Shown here piece by piece: positions 1 through 8,457 of a stretch of 40,161 nt of DNA. Under the pieces are notes generated by a model that saw only the letters and a program-made list of their open reading frames with translations, was not told where the DNA came from and made no database searches. Both the position numbers and the translations under genes were made by a program. This DNA comes from Clostridiales bacterium (GTDB lineage: Bacteria; Bacillota; Sulfobacillia; Sulfobacillales; Sulfobacillaceae). Positions within the stretch are counted from its first letter, which is position 1; the number at the start of each line of letters is the position of its first letter. Location: contig DAHXNH010000097.1 in assembly GCA_027365485.1 (NCBI GenBank), positions 1 to 40,161 on the forward strand. Direction: 5' to 3'.

Positions 1-675
1 TTGGTGATGGTCAAGATCCCACCAGCCGCGATGAAGCGCGTAGCGGCCAAATACCAGACTGGTCGTCAGTACGTCGGTTTCGCAGTAGCGGCGGACGGTC
101 TCTAGTGCGCCTTGGTCCACGAGGTCGCTGACGGCATCGCCAGTCACTGCAAGCTTGCCCGGGATATGGAGTAAGACGGCGATCTCGTCAAGTTTGAGCG
201 GAGCGGTGGCCCGAAATAGACTGAGTTGATCCATCAAATCAAGATGGCCCTCATCATCGTAGCGCTTAAGATAGCCGTGGTAGGGTTGGCCGACGCGGTA
301 GAAGTCAGGAGCCGCAATATTGTGCACCAGGGCGCGGGTAATCAGCACAGGCAGATCGAAACCGCCGCTGTTCCAACCGACCAGCCGCGGGTGGCGGCTC
401 TGAATGATTTCAAAAAAGCTGTCAATTAACACCTTTTCGGGGTCGTGGGGCGAGCCTAGCGCCTTCAATCCAGAAAAGATTCCATGGCTATCGATCCAAC
501 TGCAAGCAATGGCCACGACTTGCTGAAGTCCTGGTTTGAACGGACGATCTTGGCCCCAGGCCTGCTCTAAGTCCGATAACCGAGTGGACTCCGGAGGCAG
601 ATCTAAAAGCATTCGATAGGCTTCGGCATTGGGGACGGTTTCGACATCGAAGATTAGAATTCCGGTAGCCATCAT
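1..675 (-). CDS. Predicted 3'-5' exonuclease of the PolB exonuclease-domain type, 3' end outside window
   Basis: The minus-strand frame is open from 675 to the left edge, giving about 225 residues without a stop. The three exonuclease motifs of the DnaQ/PolB fold appear in order: FDVETVP near the N-terminus (Exo I, metal-binding D and E), GWNSGGFDLPVL in the middle (Exo II), and YCETDVL near the left edge (Exo III, YxxxD). This matches the stand-alone predicted 3'-5' exonucleases related to the PolB proofreading domain; these should cut single strands with two metal ions, but their cellular role is poorly known. Two ATGs are adjacent (675 and 672). AGGAG sits 7 bases before the first, so I chose 675. 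The gene is transcribed away from the dcw cluster and lies just downstream of the tRNA gene. The C-terminus is not visible. Confidence 0.8.
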   Translation of the reverse strand, partial: MMATGILIFDVETVPNAEAYRMLLDLPPESTRLSDLEQAWGQDRPFKPGLQQVVAIACSWIDSHGIFSGLKALGSPHDPEKVLIDSFFEIIQSRHPRLVGWNSGGFDLPVLITRALVHNIAAPDFYRVGQPYHGYLKRYDDEGHLDLMDQLSLFRATAPLKLDEIAVLLHIPGKLAVTGDAVSDLVDQGALETVRRYCETDVLTTSLVFGRYALHRGWWDLDHHQ

Positions 676-715
676 AAAAAGGCTCCTCACAGTCCATACT
701 AGGCAGACGAGAGAC

Positions 716-736
716 AAAAAACGGCGCCTCAGCGCC
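716..736 (-). terminator. Intrinsic terminator downstream of tRNA-Ala
   Basis: On the minus strand GGCGC, loop TGAG, GCGCC forms a 5-bp GC stem followed by G and six T. It lies 8 bases past the tRNA CCA end, so it should end the tRNA transcript before the exonuclease gene. Confidence 0.7.
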
Positions 737-743
737 TAAATAA

Positions 744-819
744 TGGTGGAGATGACGGGATTCGAACCCGTGACCTCCGCGATGCGAACGCGGCGCTCTC
801 CCAACTGAGCTACATCCCC
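744..819 (-). tRNA. tRNA-Ala (anticodon CGC)
   Basis: The 76-nt minus-strand sequence folds as a full cloverleaf. The acceptor stem GGGGATG/CATCTCC contains a G-T pair at the third position, the G3:U70 identity element of tRNA-Ala. The D arm is GCTC...GAGC, the anticodon stem is CCGCG/CGCGG with loop TTCGCAT (anticodon CGC, reading GCG), and the T arm is CGGG TTCGAAT CCCG. The CCA end is encoded (744-746). It has a consensus promoter upstream and a terminator downstream, so it is a single-gene unit. Confidence 0.97.
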
Positions 820-864
820 ACTATGACCCCACCCACAGCAACTCAAGTGACATCGTCGTTATGC

Positions 865-893
865 ATTATAGAAAGTAGGCCCGCTGCTGTCAA
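865..893 (-). promoter_or_regulatory. Consensus sigma-A promoter of the tRNA-Ala gene
   Basis: On the minus strand a perfect TTGACA (893-888) and a perfect TATAAT (870-865) are separated by exactly 17 bp. Transcription should start near 857, about 38 bases before the mature tRNA 5' end. Confidence 0.85.
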
Positions 894-1048
894 ACCAAAG
901 ATTTGCGATAACCGGGACTTAGTGGGGAATTTCCGGTAAACATTGGGGACCTTGTTAAAGAGAGAGGACAAGCGTCGCCTTATCCCAGATTTTGTAAGTA
1001 AAAAAGTTGCGCTTCAAGCAGGAAAGCGAGCAGGTTAGGGCGAACAGT

Positions 1049-1075
1049 TGGGGAGTAAAGTGGAGCTCAGTGGAG
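1049..1075 (+). promoter_or_regulatory. Candidate MraZ-binding direct repeats in the mraZ leader
   Basis: TGGGG at 1049, TGGAG at 1061 and TGGAG at 1071 form a direct-repeat series with periods of 12 and 10 bp. MraZ is known to bind TGGGN-type direct repeats about 10 bp apart upstream of its own gene. Two further TGGGG copies lie at 923 and 944. The match is imperfect and the series runs into the ribosome site. I found no convincing -35/-10 pair between 900 and 1093. Confidence 0.35.
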
Positions 1076-1093
1076 GGAAAGGGGGCGTCGGGG

Positions 1094-1525
1094 ATGATGA
1101 TGGGAGAGTTTTCTCCGGGAATCGATGAAAAGGGCCGCATCATCATCCCCGCCCGGTTTCGCGAAGAGCTTCATGACCGCTTTGTCATTACCAAAGGTTT
1201 GGACGGCTGCCTCTTTTTCTATCCGATGGTGGAGTGGAGCCGGTTGGAAGAACGCTTGCGTGCGCTGCCTATGACCAACCAGGGGGCTCGGGCCTTTACC
1301 AGATTGTTTTTGGCAGGCGCTCAGGATGTGGAAATGGACAAACAGTCGAGAATTACCATTCCAGGAAGGTTGAGGGAATACGCCGAGATCGATAAGGAAT
1401 GTGTGTTAGTCGGCGTTTCCAACCGAGCCGAATTATGGTCGGCGGTCAATTGGCAGAGGTACCAAGAAGCCACCCAAGAAGATTACGAAAAACTGGCAGA
1501 GCAAATGGTGGATTTAGGTTTCTAG
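1094..1525 (+). CDS. mraZ: MraZ, transcriptional regulator of the dcw cluster
   Basis: The product is 143 residues, the usual MraZ length. MraZ is an AbrB-like ring-forming DNA-binding protein that controls the division and cell wall operon. Both SpoVT/AbrB-type repeats are visible: GEFSPGIDEKGRIIIPARFRE near the start, and DVEMDKQSRITIPGRLREYA after residue 75, each with the DxxxR(I)xIPxxxR signature. The open frame extends upstream to 1007, but the family begins at the MMMGEF segment. An AAGGGGG ribosome site lies 8 bases before the first of three consecutive ATGs (1094, 1097, 1100). It is the first gene of the cluster, 27 bases before rsmH, and probably represses the whole operon through its own upstream repeats. 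Confidence 0.95.
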   Translation: MMMGEFSPGIDEKGRIIIPARFREELHDRFVITKGLDGCLFFYPMVEWSRLEERLRALPMTNQGARAFTRLFLAGAQDVEMDKQSRITIPGRLREYAEIDKECVLVGVSNRAELWSAVNWQRYQEATQEDYEKLAEQMVDLGF

Positions 1526-1552
1526 GCCTCTACGAAAGCGGGAGGAATGAAC

Positions 1553-2440
1553 ATGGTGGGCTATACTCACGTCAGCGTGATGCCAGAAGCGGTCTTGAAC
1601 TTTTGGCCGACGGATCCAAACGGCTGTTACCTGGATGCCACCGTAGGCGGCGGCGGGCACAGTCGACTCCTGCTGGAGCACTATCCTAATGCTCGAGTCA
1701 TCGGATTAGACCAAGATCCAGCAGCGTTGGCGGAAGCAAAGAATGCCTTGGACTTATACGGCCACCGTGCTCACCTCTATTCTCGGAACTTTCGTGATCT
1801 GGGCGATGTGTTGGTCCAAGAAGGCATCGAGTCGGTTGACGGGATACTCTTTGACCTTGGCGTCTCCTCGCCGCAGTTTGACGTGCCGGAACGTGGGTTT
1901 AGTTATCATTTCGATGCCCCCCTGGACATGCGCATGGATCCCGAAAATCCGTTGACCGCTTTTCGTCTGATCAACATGAAATCGCGTCAGGAAATCAGCG
2001 CCGCGCTCAGAGAGTTTGGGGAGGAACGTTGGGCCAGTCGCATCGCCAAGTTTATTGTGGAGGCACGGACCACGGAGCCGATCCGAACGACGGAGCAGTT
2101 GGTGGAAGTCATTAAAGCCGCGATCCCGGCCTCCGCCCGGCGGAGCGGGGGCCATCCGGCCAGAAGGACCTTTCAAGCGCTCAGGATCTGGGTGAACGAC
2201 GAATTGGGCGCCCTGAGAGAAGGCCTAGAAGCCGGGTTTTCTGCGCTGAAGCCGGATGGCCACTTGGTGGTCATCAGTTTTCATTCGTTAGAGGATCGCA
2301 TCGTCAAGCACCAATTTCGCCAATGGCAGCAAAACGGGCTGGGTCGGGTTCTTACCTCGCACCCGGTGGTGCCCGAAGACAGTGAAACAGAGGTCAATTC
2401 TCGGGCTCGGTCGGCTAAGCTTCGCGCTTTTCAGCGCTAG
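1553..2440 (+). CDS. rsmH: 16S rRNA (cytosine-1402 N4) methyltransferase RsmH
   Basis: The 295-residue protein is a SAM-dependent methyltransferase that modifies N4 of C1402 in the ribosomal P-site region. Visible motifs are DATVGGGGHS (SAM-binding motif I), GLDQDPAAL (motif II), FDLGVSSPQFD (motif IV region) and ISFHSLEDRIVKHQF near the C-terminus, all hallmarks of MraW/RsmH. Its position directly after mraZ is the standard order. An ATG at 1547 lies only one base after GGAGG, whereas the ATG at 1553 is 7 bases from it, so 1553 is the better start. Cytoplasmic. Confidence 0.96.
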   Translation: MVGYTHVSVMPEAVLNFWPTDPNGCYLDATVGGGGHSRLLLEHYPNARVIGLDQDPAALAEAKNALDLYGHRAHLYSRNFRDLGDVLVQEGIESVDGILFDLGVSSPQFDVPERGFSYHFDAPLDMRMDPENPLTAFRLINMKSRQEISAALREFGEERWASRIAKFIVEARTTEPIRTTEQLVEVIKAAIPASARRSGGHPARRTFQALRIWVNDELGALREGLEAGFSALKPDGHLVVISFHSLEDRIVKHQFRQWQQNGLGRVLTSHPVVPEDSETEVNSRARSAKLRAFQR

Positions 2441-2541
2441 GTCAAAGGGTTGCCAAGGCCTGGGATTTTTGTATCTAAGTCGCGACAAAATTCAACATGG
2501 AGCGTCAAAGCTCTGGGATTTATGACAAAGGAGATCGAAAC

Positions 2542-3000
2542 ATGCTCGACGTGAAACGCGAATCTTATAGCGAGGGGACATTGGCCCGCACATGGCAAGA
2601 ACGAATCCGTGAGACCCCAATGTCTGTCCCTACGGTCAGACGCCGGCGGCGGCGCCTTTCCAACGCCGCACGCACGGTATATTGGATTGGGGGAATGTGG
2701 CTTTTGGCCCTCGTGGTGACGTTAGCTGCGGTCCATGTCATGCAGATGGCGTATCAGGTCGATACCCTAGAATCTCAATACAGTACACTGATTAGTCAAC
2801 AACAGACGATGGGCGTGAAGATCTCGGAATTGACCACTCCCTACGCGCTGCAACAAGATGCGAGTCGCCTGCATGTGGTGTTGCATGCTCCTTTGATTGC
2901 CCGGGCGCAACCGAAGCGATTAGATAGTCAAGCCAAAGCCCCGGCCGGGATCATAGGTCGGGTGTTTCGGGCGGTGCATAACGCCCTGGTCGGGCGATGA
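2542..3000 (+). CDS. ftsL: FtsL-like septum formation protein
   Basis: The 152-residue protein has the FtsL plan. A basic cytoplasmic N-terminus with an RRRRRR run is followed by one membrane span (roughly residues 46-70, WIGGMWLLALVVTLAAVHVM) and a short extracytoplasmic helix with heptad-like spacing. FtsL sequences are weakly conserved, so the call rests mainly on topology and on position between rsmH and the class B PBPs. In the divisome FtsL pairs with DivIC/FtsB and DivIB to activate FtsW and the PBP. AAAGGAG lies 8 bases before the ATG at 2542; the longer frame from 2497 lacks a ribosome site. The stop overlaps the next start (ATGA). Confidence 0.75.
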   Translation: MLDVKRESYSEGTLARTWQERIRETPMSVPTVRRRRRRLSNAARTVYWIGGMWLLALVVTLAAVHVMQMAYQVDTLESQYSTLISQQQTMGVKISELTTPYALQQDASRLHVVLHAPLIARAQPKRLDSQAKAPAGIIGRVFRAVHNALVGR

Positions 3001-4763
3001 AAGATTTTCATCGCCTTGCCCGCTTTCGCTCCTTAGAAATGTTGGCCGTGATCGCCCTGATTTCGGCCTGGTTGGTGGTCCGCCTGGTGTTGATTCAGGT
3101 GGTGCGGGCACCGATATTGACCGCTGATGCAGCCAGCATCCATGTTCACCGTTTGACCTTGCCAGCGACTCGTGGCGACATCATTGATCGCAACGGGACC
3201 GTGTTGGCGATGGATATTCCTCGCGATCAAATCGTCGCCGCCCCCGAGTATATTGACAGCGGTCGCCATGGCGCGGAGGCAGCCATGCGCACCGGGAGAA
3301 TCTTGGCTCGCTATCTGCCTTTCTCGGCCAAAGTCATCGGCCAGGTCTTAGATCACAAAACGGCCTATGCCTTGGTCGATTCGTCGGTAAGCCTGGCGAT
3401 CGGCGCCAAGATTGCGGGCCTGAACTTGACCGGGATTAGCGTGGTTCCGGTGAGTGGTCGCGAGTATCCAGATGGGGATCTGGCCTCTCAGGTATTAGGC
3501 ATGGTCGGGTCGAACGGCAAGGGTCTGGCCGGGCTTGAGTACGAAGACAATCAGTATTTGGCGGGGCATTCAGGGTATTGGTTAGTGAATACGGATCCGG
3601 CCGGCAATCCAATGCCTCAATGGCAAGTGGCTTACAAAGCCCCAGTGGCCGGCGATACCGTGCAGTTGACCCTGGATGCCAATATTGAGGCGGTGGCCCA
3701 AAAGTGGCTGGCTTGGGGTGTGCATCGGGCGCACGCGACGAGCGGTACCGTGATCATTTTGAATCCGCATAGTGGATCGGTCTTGGCGCTGGCGAACTAT
3801 CCCAATTTCAATCCCAACGACTATTACACCGCCACCGCGCAAGAAATGGATGACTTTGGCGTGCAAACCGTGATTCCTCCTGGTTCGATTTTCAAACCGG
3901 TGACCGCGTCGGCTGCGCTAACGTCGGGCCTATACACCCCCAATACCATGTTTTACACCGACGGCTATTTTATCGTCGATGGGGTTCGAATCAATGATTG
4001 GAAGCCGAATGGCTGGGGCTGGATTACCTTCACGCGAGGGCTCGAACTCTCCTCGGACCAAGTCTTTGGCGAGGTGGCTTTGCATTTGGGCGTCAAACGT
4101 CTTTACAGCATGGTCAACGCCTATGGATTTAACCACAAAAGTGGGGTGGGGCTCCCCGGAGACGCCAATGGCATTTGGCTTCCCGAATCCAAGGTCAATG
4201 GCGTCGACTTGGCCACGATGGGATTTGGTCAGGGATTTGCGGCAACGCCGATCCAAGTGATTGCCGCGGACGCGACCATCCCCAACCATGGCACCATGAT
4301 GCAGCCTCACATCGTCCAGGATATCTTGAGTCCTAGCGGTAAAGTGATCAAAAAGACGCCTGACACGGTCGAGAATCGACCGGTAACCACCAACGTAGCG
4401 AAAGAGATTGAACATATGATGGTGCTTGAAGCCACCTATGGCACCGGAGTGCCAGCCCAGGTGCCAGGCTACGTAATCGGGGGCAAAACCGGGACGGCGC
4501 AACTGATTGTCAACGGCCAGACTAGCAATACCGATTTCGCATCGTCATATATGGGCTTTGGGCCCGTGCCCAATCCCCGCTTTATCATGTTAGTGATGAT
4601 TAATCATCCGGTCGGATCGTTGTTCTATGGTGACCAAGTGTCGGCTCCGGTGTGGAAGCACATTGCGACCTTTTTGTTTCATTATTGGGGAATTAAGCCG
4701 TACGCGACGGGCAATAACGGGGCTGATCCACCTTCGTCGTCCCCTGCAAAAAGCCCGGCCTAA
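2997..4763 (+). CDS. Class B penicillin-binding protein without PASTA domains, PBP2-like active site
   Basis: This 588-residue membrane-anchored transpeptidase cross-links peptidoglycan. Residues 13-35 form a membrane anchor; the dimerisation domain begins near TRGDIIDRNG (58-67); the transpeptidase domain runs from about 220 to 570. The catalytic motifs are PGSIFKP with S297 and K300 (SxxK), SSD at 352-354 in the SxN position, and KTGT at 497-500. The D in place of N is a feature I associate with the PBP2/MrdA branch. The protein lacks the C-terminal PASTA domains of its downstream neighbour and ends in a short Ser/Pro tail. It overlaps ftsL by 4 bases and is probably translationally coupled, since its own ribosome site is weak. 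A division role is suggested by position, an elongation or sporulation role by the SSD motif. Confidence 0.88.
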   Translation: MKDFHRLARFRSLEMLAVIALISAWLVVRLVLIQVVRAPILTADAASIHVHRLTLPATRGDIIDRNGTVLAMDIPRDQIVAAPEYIDSGRHGAEAAMRTGRILARYLPFSAKVIGQVLDHKTAYALVDSSVSLAIGAKIAGLNLTGISVVPVSGREYPDGDLASQVLGMVGSNGKGLAGLEYEDNQYLAGHSGYWLVNTDPAGNPMPQWQVAYKAPVAGDTVQLTLDANIEAVAQKWLAWGVHRAHATSGTVIILNPHSGSVLALANYPNFNPNDYYTATAQEMDDFGVQTVIPPGSIFKPVTASAALTSGLYTPNTMFYTDGYFIVDGVRINDWKPNGWGWITFTRGLELSSDQVFGEVALHLGVKRLYSMVNAYGFNHKSGVGLPGDANGIWLPESKVNGVDLATMGFGQGFAATPIQVIAADATIPNHGTMMQPHIVQDILSPSGKVIKKTPDTVENRPVTTNVAKEIEHMMVLEATYGTGVPAQVPGYVIGGKTGTAQLIVNGQTSNTDFASSYMGFGPVPNPRFIMLVMINHPVGSLFYGDQVSAPVWKHIATFLFHYWGIKPYATGNNGADPPSSSPAKSPA

Positions 4764-4845
4764 CCGAGCGTAACGGGCATGTTTCCTTCCCTCTGGGCAT
4801 AGCCATCGAAAAGAAAGACGGCCCGTCCAGAGATAGGAGGAGCGC

Positions 4846-6939
4846 ATGCAGGATCGACCCCGGTTAGTCACCAAACGCCGAAACTTTTTGATTTTGATTG
4901 GGGTAGGGGTCTTTGACATGACCATCATCGGGCGGTTGTTCACTATCCAAGGATTCAACGCCGCCCATCTTAAGACACTCGCCGACGATATTCATTTTCG
5001 CGACATTCCTTTGGCGCCCTTTCGGGGCAATATTACCGATCGCGAGGGGCGTCTGTTGGCGGGCAGTCATCACGTCTATTCCCTGTATGCGGTGCCTATG
5101 GAGACCCGAGGGCGTCGAAGCCAAGAGGCGATTTTGGTGGCTTCGCTGGTCAATGTGCCGTTGGATCGAGTGCTGCGCCGACTCCGTCGCAACCAAGGGT
5201 TTGTCTGGTTGAAACGCCACCTGACTCGGACCGAGATGCAAGCGGTAAAAACGCAACTGTCGGCGTTGCCAGGCGTGCATTTGATTACGGAGGCCGTCCG
5301 CTATTATCCCGAAGGATTTCTCTTGGGGCCTGTGCTGGGGTTTAGCGGAATCGACAACCAGGGTCTGGCCGGCGTGGAGCTGGAGTATAACCGAGACCTG
5401 ACGGGCAAGCCCGGTAAGATTGAAGAGGAATATGATGTGGTCGGTCGCCGCCTGGAATATGGCGACCAGCGGGTGGTGCCGTCTAGGCCTGGAGATTCAC
5501 TGAGGTTGTCGGTGGACTTGAACATGCAGTGGATGGCAGAGCGCGCCTGTGAGCGGGCGATGGCGTCGACCGGAGCCAAGTCGGTCAGCGTTCTGGTCAT
5601 GCATCCGCGGACGGGGGGGATCTTGGCCATGGCGCAACGGCCTTCGATCGATCCTAATTATTTTCGCGAGTATGGCACTAAGGACTATCGGGTGCTGGCG
5701 GTGTCTGACGCCATTCCCCCCGGTTCGATTTTTAAACCAGTGACTTTGGCCTCGGCCCTGGAAGCGGGAACCACGCATCCCTCGAGCGGGTTTTTTTGCC
5801 CAGGCTTCAAAATCGTGTTCGGCCGTCGGATTAATTGTTGGCGGCCCGAGGGCCACGGCGCCGAGTCGCTGGCGCAAGTGGTGATGAACTCGTGCAACGT
5901 CGGTTTTATGGAATTGGGCTTGGGCTTAGGCATGGAACGATTTTACCAGGCCCTCGATCGCTTTCAAATCAATGGCGTGAGCCATATTGACTTGCCTGGA
6001 GAAGCCAAAGGGATCATGCCCAGGCAAGCCCGGGCCACCTTGCTGGACCTCGCCGTGATGGCTTTTGGACAAACCTTGACGGTAACCCCAATCAATTTGT
6101 TGAATGCTATCGCTGCCATTGCCAATGGGGGCGAACTGCTCAAACCGCATGTGGTGGAAAAAATATTGAGCGCCGATGGGCGAGTGATGGAATCTCGAGA
6201 TCGGGAGGTGGTGCGACGCGTCATATCCCCCGAGGTTAGTCGGATGGTGCAGGAAATGATGACCGGAGTGGTTAGCCGAGGGACGGGCAAACAAGCCCAA
6301 GTGCCGGGCTATCGAGTGGCTGGAAAGACAGGCACGGCGCAGAAAGTCATCGCTGGGAGGGTAGTCAAGGGAGTCTATATTGCCTCCTTTGTCGGGTTCG
6401 CGCCCGTACCCAATCCGGAGGTGGCCATTATGGTCAATGTCGATGAGCCGGTGGGAGCGTTTTACGGTGGCCAAGTGGCGGCTCCAATCTTTGGTCGGGT
6501 TATGCGCGATATCTTGCGCTACTGGAAAATTCCGCCTACCCACCCGGTCCGGAGACCAAAATTCGGGGAATTGGCCATGGTCCCGGATTTGGTGGATCTC
6601 GACCCAGCCACGGCAGAAAATGATGCCGAAGCCAGCGGCTTTCCGGTACAATTCACTGGGAGTGGAGATTTCGTCGTAGCCCAGTCGGTGGAATACGGCG
6701 GATGGCAGATGGCAGGCACCCTGCTTACTCTAACGTTGGGGACACATTCCCGGATCTATTTAGAGTGGGTTACGGTCCCAAACTTTCGCGGCCTAACGAG
6801 TGCCCGAAGCCGTAATCTAGCCTTTGATGTCGGGCTCAATGTTCAGGTTCGCGGGCAGGGGGATCGGGTCCAAATGCAATCGATCGGTCCAGGTACCCAG
6901 GTGAAATCCGGCACCAGCGTGTGGTTGGATATGGCATAA
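4846..6939 (+). CDS. FtsI/SpoVD-type class B penicillin-binding protein with two PASTA domains
   Basis: This 697-residue septal or sporulation transpeptidase is anchored by one N-terminal span (about 13-35). The dimerisation domain begins near RGNITDREGRLLA (60-72). The active-site motifs are PGSIFKP with S294 and K297, SCN at 349-351 and KTGT at 494-497, all canonical. Two C-terminal PASTA domains follow (about 578-632 and 641-697), each opening with a VPD/VPN motif. PASTA-bearing PBPs of this cluster correspond to PBP2B (pbpB) or SpoVD in Bacillus; I cannot tell which. AGGAGG lies 5 bases before the ATG. The 82-bp gap before it shows no clear promoter or terminator, and 36 bp separate it from murE. 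Confidence 0.92.
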   Translation: MQDRPRLVTKRRNFLILIGVGVFDMTIIGRLFTIQGFNAAHLKTLADDIHFRDIPLAPFRGNITDREGRLLAGSHHVYSLYAVPMETRGRRSQEAILVASLVNVPLDRVLRRLRRNQGFVWLKRHLTRTEMQAVKTQLSALPGVHLITEAVRYYPEGFLLGPVLGFSGIDNQGLAGVELEYNRDLTGKPGKIEEEYDVVGRRLEYGDQRVVPSRPGDSLRLSVDLNMQWMAERACERAMASTGAKSVSVLVMHPRTGGILAMAQRPSIDPNYFREYGTKDYRVLAVSDAIPPGSIFKPVTLASALEAGTTHPSSGFFCPGFKIVFGRRINCWRPEGHGAESLAQVVMNSCNVGFMELGLGLGMERFYQALDRFQINGVSHIDLPGEAKGIMPRQARATLLDLAVMAFGQTLTVTPINLLNAIAAIANGGELLKPHVVEKILSADGRVMESRDREVVRRVISPEVSRMVQEMMTGVVSRGTGKQAQVPGYRVAGKTGTAQKVIAGRVVKGVYIASFVGFAPVPNPEVAIMVNVDEPVGAFYGGQVAAPIFGRVMRDILRYWKIPPTHPVRRPKFGELAMVPDLVDLDPATAENDAEASGFPVQFTGSGDFVVAQSVEYGGWQMAGTLLTLTLGTHSRIYLEWVTVPNFRGLTSARSRNLAFDVGLNVQVRGQGDRVQMQSIGPGTQVKSGTSVWLDMA

Positions 6940-6975
6940 ACTAAGAGTTACAGGGATGCGGGGGAGGCAAGCGCG

Positions 6976-8457
6976 ATGCGTTTGAAAATATTGGCCCAAG
7001 GCGTCACGGACGTCGATTGGATCGGCGATCCAGACTGCGAGGTGCGAGGCGTGCAGTATGACTCGCGTCAAATCGAGCCGGGGGATCTGTTTTGTGCGGT
7101 GCCGGGGTTTCGCACCGATGGCCATTTGTACTGCCAAGAGGCCAAGAACCGGGGAGCCGTGGCGATGTTGGTCGAGCGCGCTGAGGCCGTGCCGACAGGC
7201 TTGTCGGGGATGGTGGTGAAGGATGTCCGCAGAGCCATGGCCCAGGTCTCGGATGCGTTTTTTGGATCCCCTTCGCGTCGGCTTTGGATGGTCGGGGTCA
7301 CGGGCACCAATGGCAAGACCACGGTCACCCATCTCGTGCGCTCCATCTTAGAGGCGGAGGACATTCCTTGCGGGCTCACCGGAACCGTCCATACTCTGAT
7401 TGGTCCGGAAGTGTTTAAGGTGGTGCGGACCACCCCCGAAGCGCCCGACTTGCAGCGCATTTTACGGCATATGGCCGATCGCGGCATGAAGGCGGCGGTG
7501 ATGGAAGTCTCTTCGCATGCGCTGGCGCTGAAGCGGGTGGCCGGCGTGCGCTACGATGTGGCCGTGTTTACGAACCTCACGCAGGACCACTTAGATTTTC
7601 ACAAAGATTTCGAAGACTATTATCAGGCCAAAGCCCAGTTGTTTCGCGGATTAGGGCACGATATCGATAAGGGGCCGAAGGCAGCGGTAATTAACTGCGA
7701 CGACCCCTACAGTGTTCGCTTTGCCCAGGAAGTCACGGTTCCAGTCGTAACCTATGGACTTTCGCATGAGGCCGATATTCGCGGCGAACAATTGAAGATT
7801 GGGGGCAGTGGGGTGGAGTTTGTGGCGGTATTTCCTGATGGCCATCGCCAGCCGGTGAGCTTCGGGATGACCGGCCGATTTAACGTGCAAAACGCGCTGG
7901 CGGCGATGGCGGTGGGCTATGTTCGGCACATTAATCCTCAGGTGATGGCCAAGGCGTTGGCTCATTCTCCAGGAGTACCCGGACGGTTTGAACGGATTGA
8001 TGTGGGTCAGCCGTTTACTGTAATCGTCGACTACGCCCATACCCCCGATGGGCTAGAAAACGTTTTACTGACCGCACGAGAATTTGCATTGGGCCGGGTC
8101 ATGGTGGTCTTTGGCGCCGGCGGGGATCGCGATCAAGGCAAACGAGGCATGATGGGGCAAGTGGCGGGACGGCATGCGGATTGGACCATGCTGACCGCCG
8201 ACAATCCGCGGTCGGAAGATCCGCAGGACATTATCGCTCAAATGGAACACGGTCTGAGCTCGGTCGGGGGACAGTGGGCGGTCGAACTCGACCGAGAACG
8301 GGCGATTCGCAAAGCTTTGATGGAAGCTAAGCCGGGCGACGTCATCTTGATCGTCGGCAAGGGGCACGAAACCTACCAAATCTACCGCGACGCCACGATT
8401 CATTTCGATGATCGGGAAGTGGCCCGCCAAGTGCTGAAGGAGATCATGAAATCGTGA
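6976..8457 (+). CDS. murE: UDP-MurNAc-tripeptide synthetase, meso-diaminopimelate adding (MurE)
   Basis: MurE adds the third residue to UDP-MurNAc-L-Ala-D-Glu in the cytoplasm using ATP. The 493-residue protein shows the ATP-binding loop GVTGTNGKTT (107-116), the central-domain segments TNLTQDHLDFH and DYAHTPDGLE, and DNPRSEDP (from D409). DNPR at this point marks meso-diaminopimelate specificity; lysine enzymes differ here. The organism therefore probably has DAP-type peptidoglycan. A strong GGGGGAGG ribosome site precedes the ATG by 8 bases. The stop overlaps the GTG start of murF by 4 bases. Confidence 0.97.
   Translation: MRLKILAQGVTDVDWIGDPDCEVRGVQYDSRQIEPGDLFCAVPGFRTDGHLYCQEAKNRGAVAMLVERAEAVPTGLSGMVVKDVRRAMAQVSDAFFGSPSRRLWMVGVTGTNGKTTVTHLVRSILEAEDIPCGLTGTVHTLIGPEVFKVVRTTPEAPDLQRILRHMADRGMKAAVMEVSSHALALKRVAGVRYDVAVFTNLTQDHLDFHKDFEDYYQAKAQLFRGLGHDIDKGPKAAVINCDDPYSVRFAQEVTVPVVTYGLSHEADIRGEQLKIGGSGVEFVAVFPDGHRQPVSFGMTGRFNVQNALAAMAVGYVRHINPQVMAKALAHSPGVPGRFERIDVGQPFTVIVDYAHTPDGLENVLLTAREFALGRVMVVFGAGGDRDQGKRGMMGQVAGRHADWTMLTADNPRSEDPQDIIAQMEHGLSSVGGQWAVELDRERAIRKALMEAKPGDVILIVGKGHETYQIYRDATIHFDDREVARQVLKEIMKS

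Noticed and set aside
2441-2541. Possible terminator after rsmH (CCAAGGCCTGGG then ATTTTTG) and repeated CTGGGATTT
   Set aside because: The stem does not pair well, and termination here would cut the operon before ftsL.
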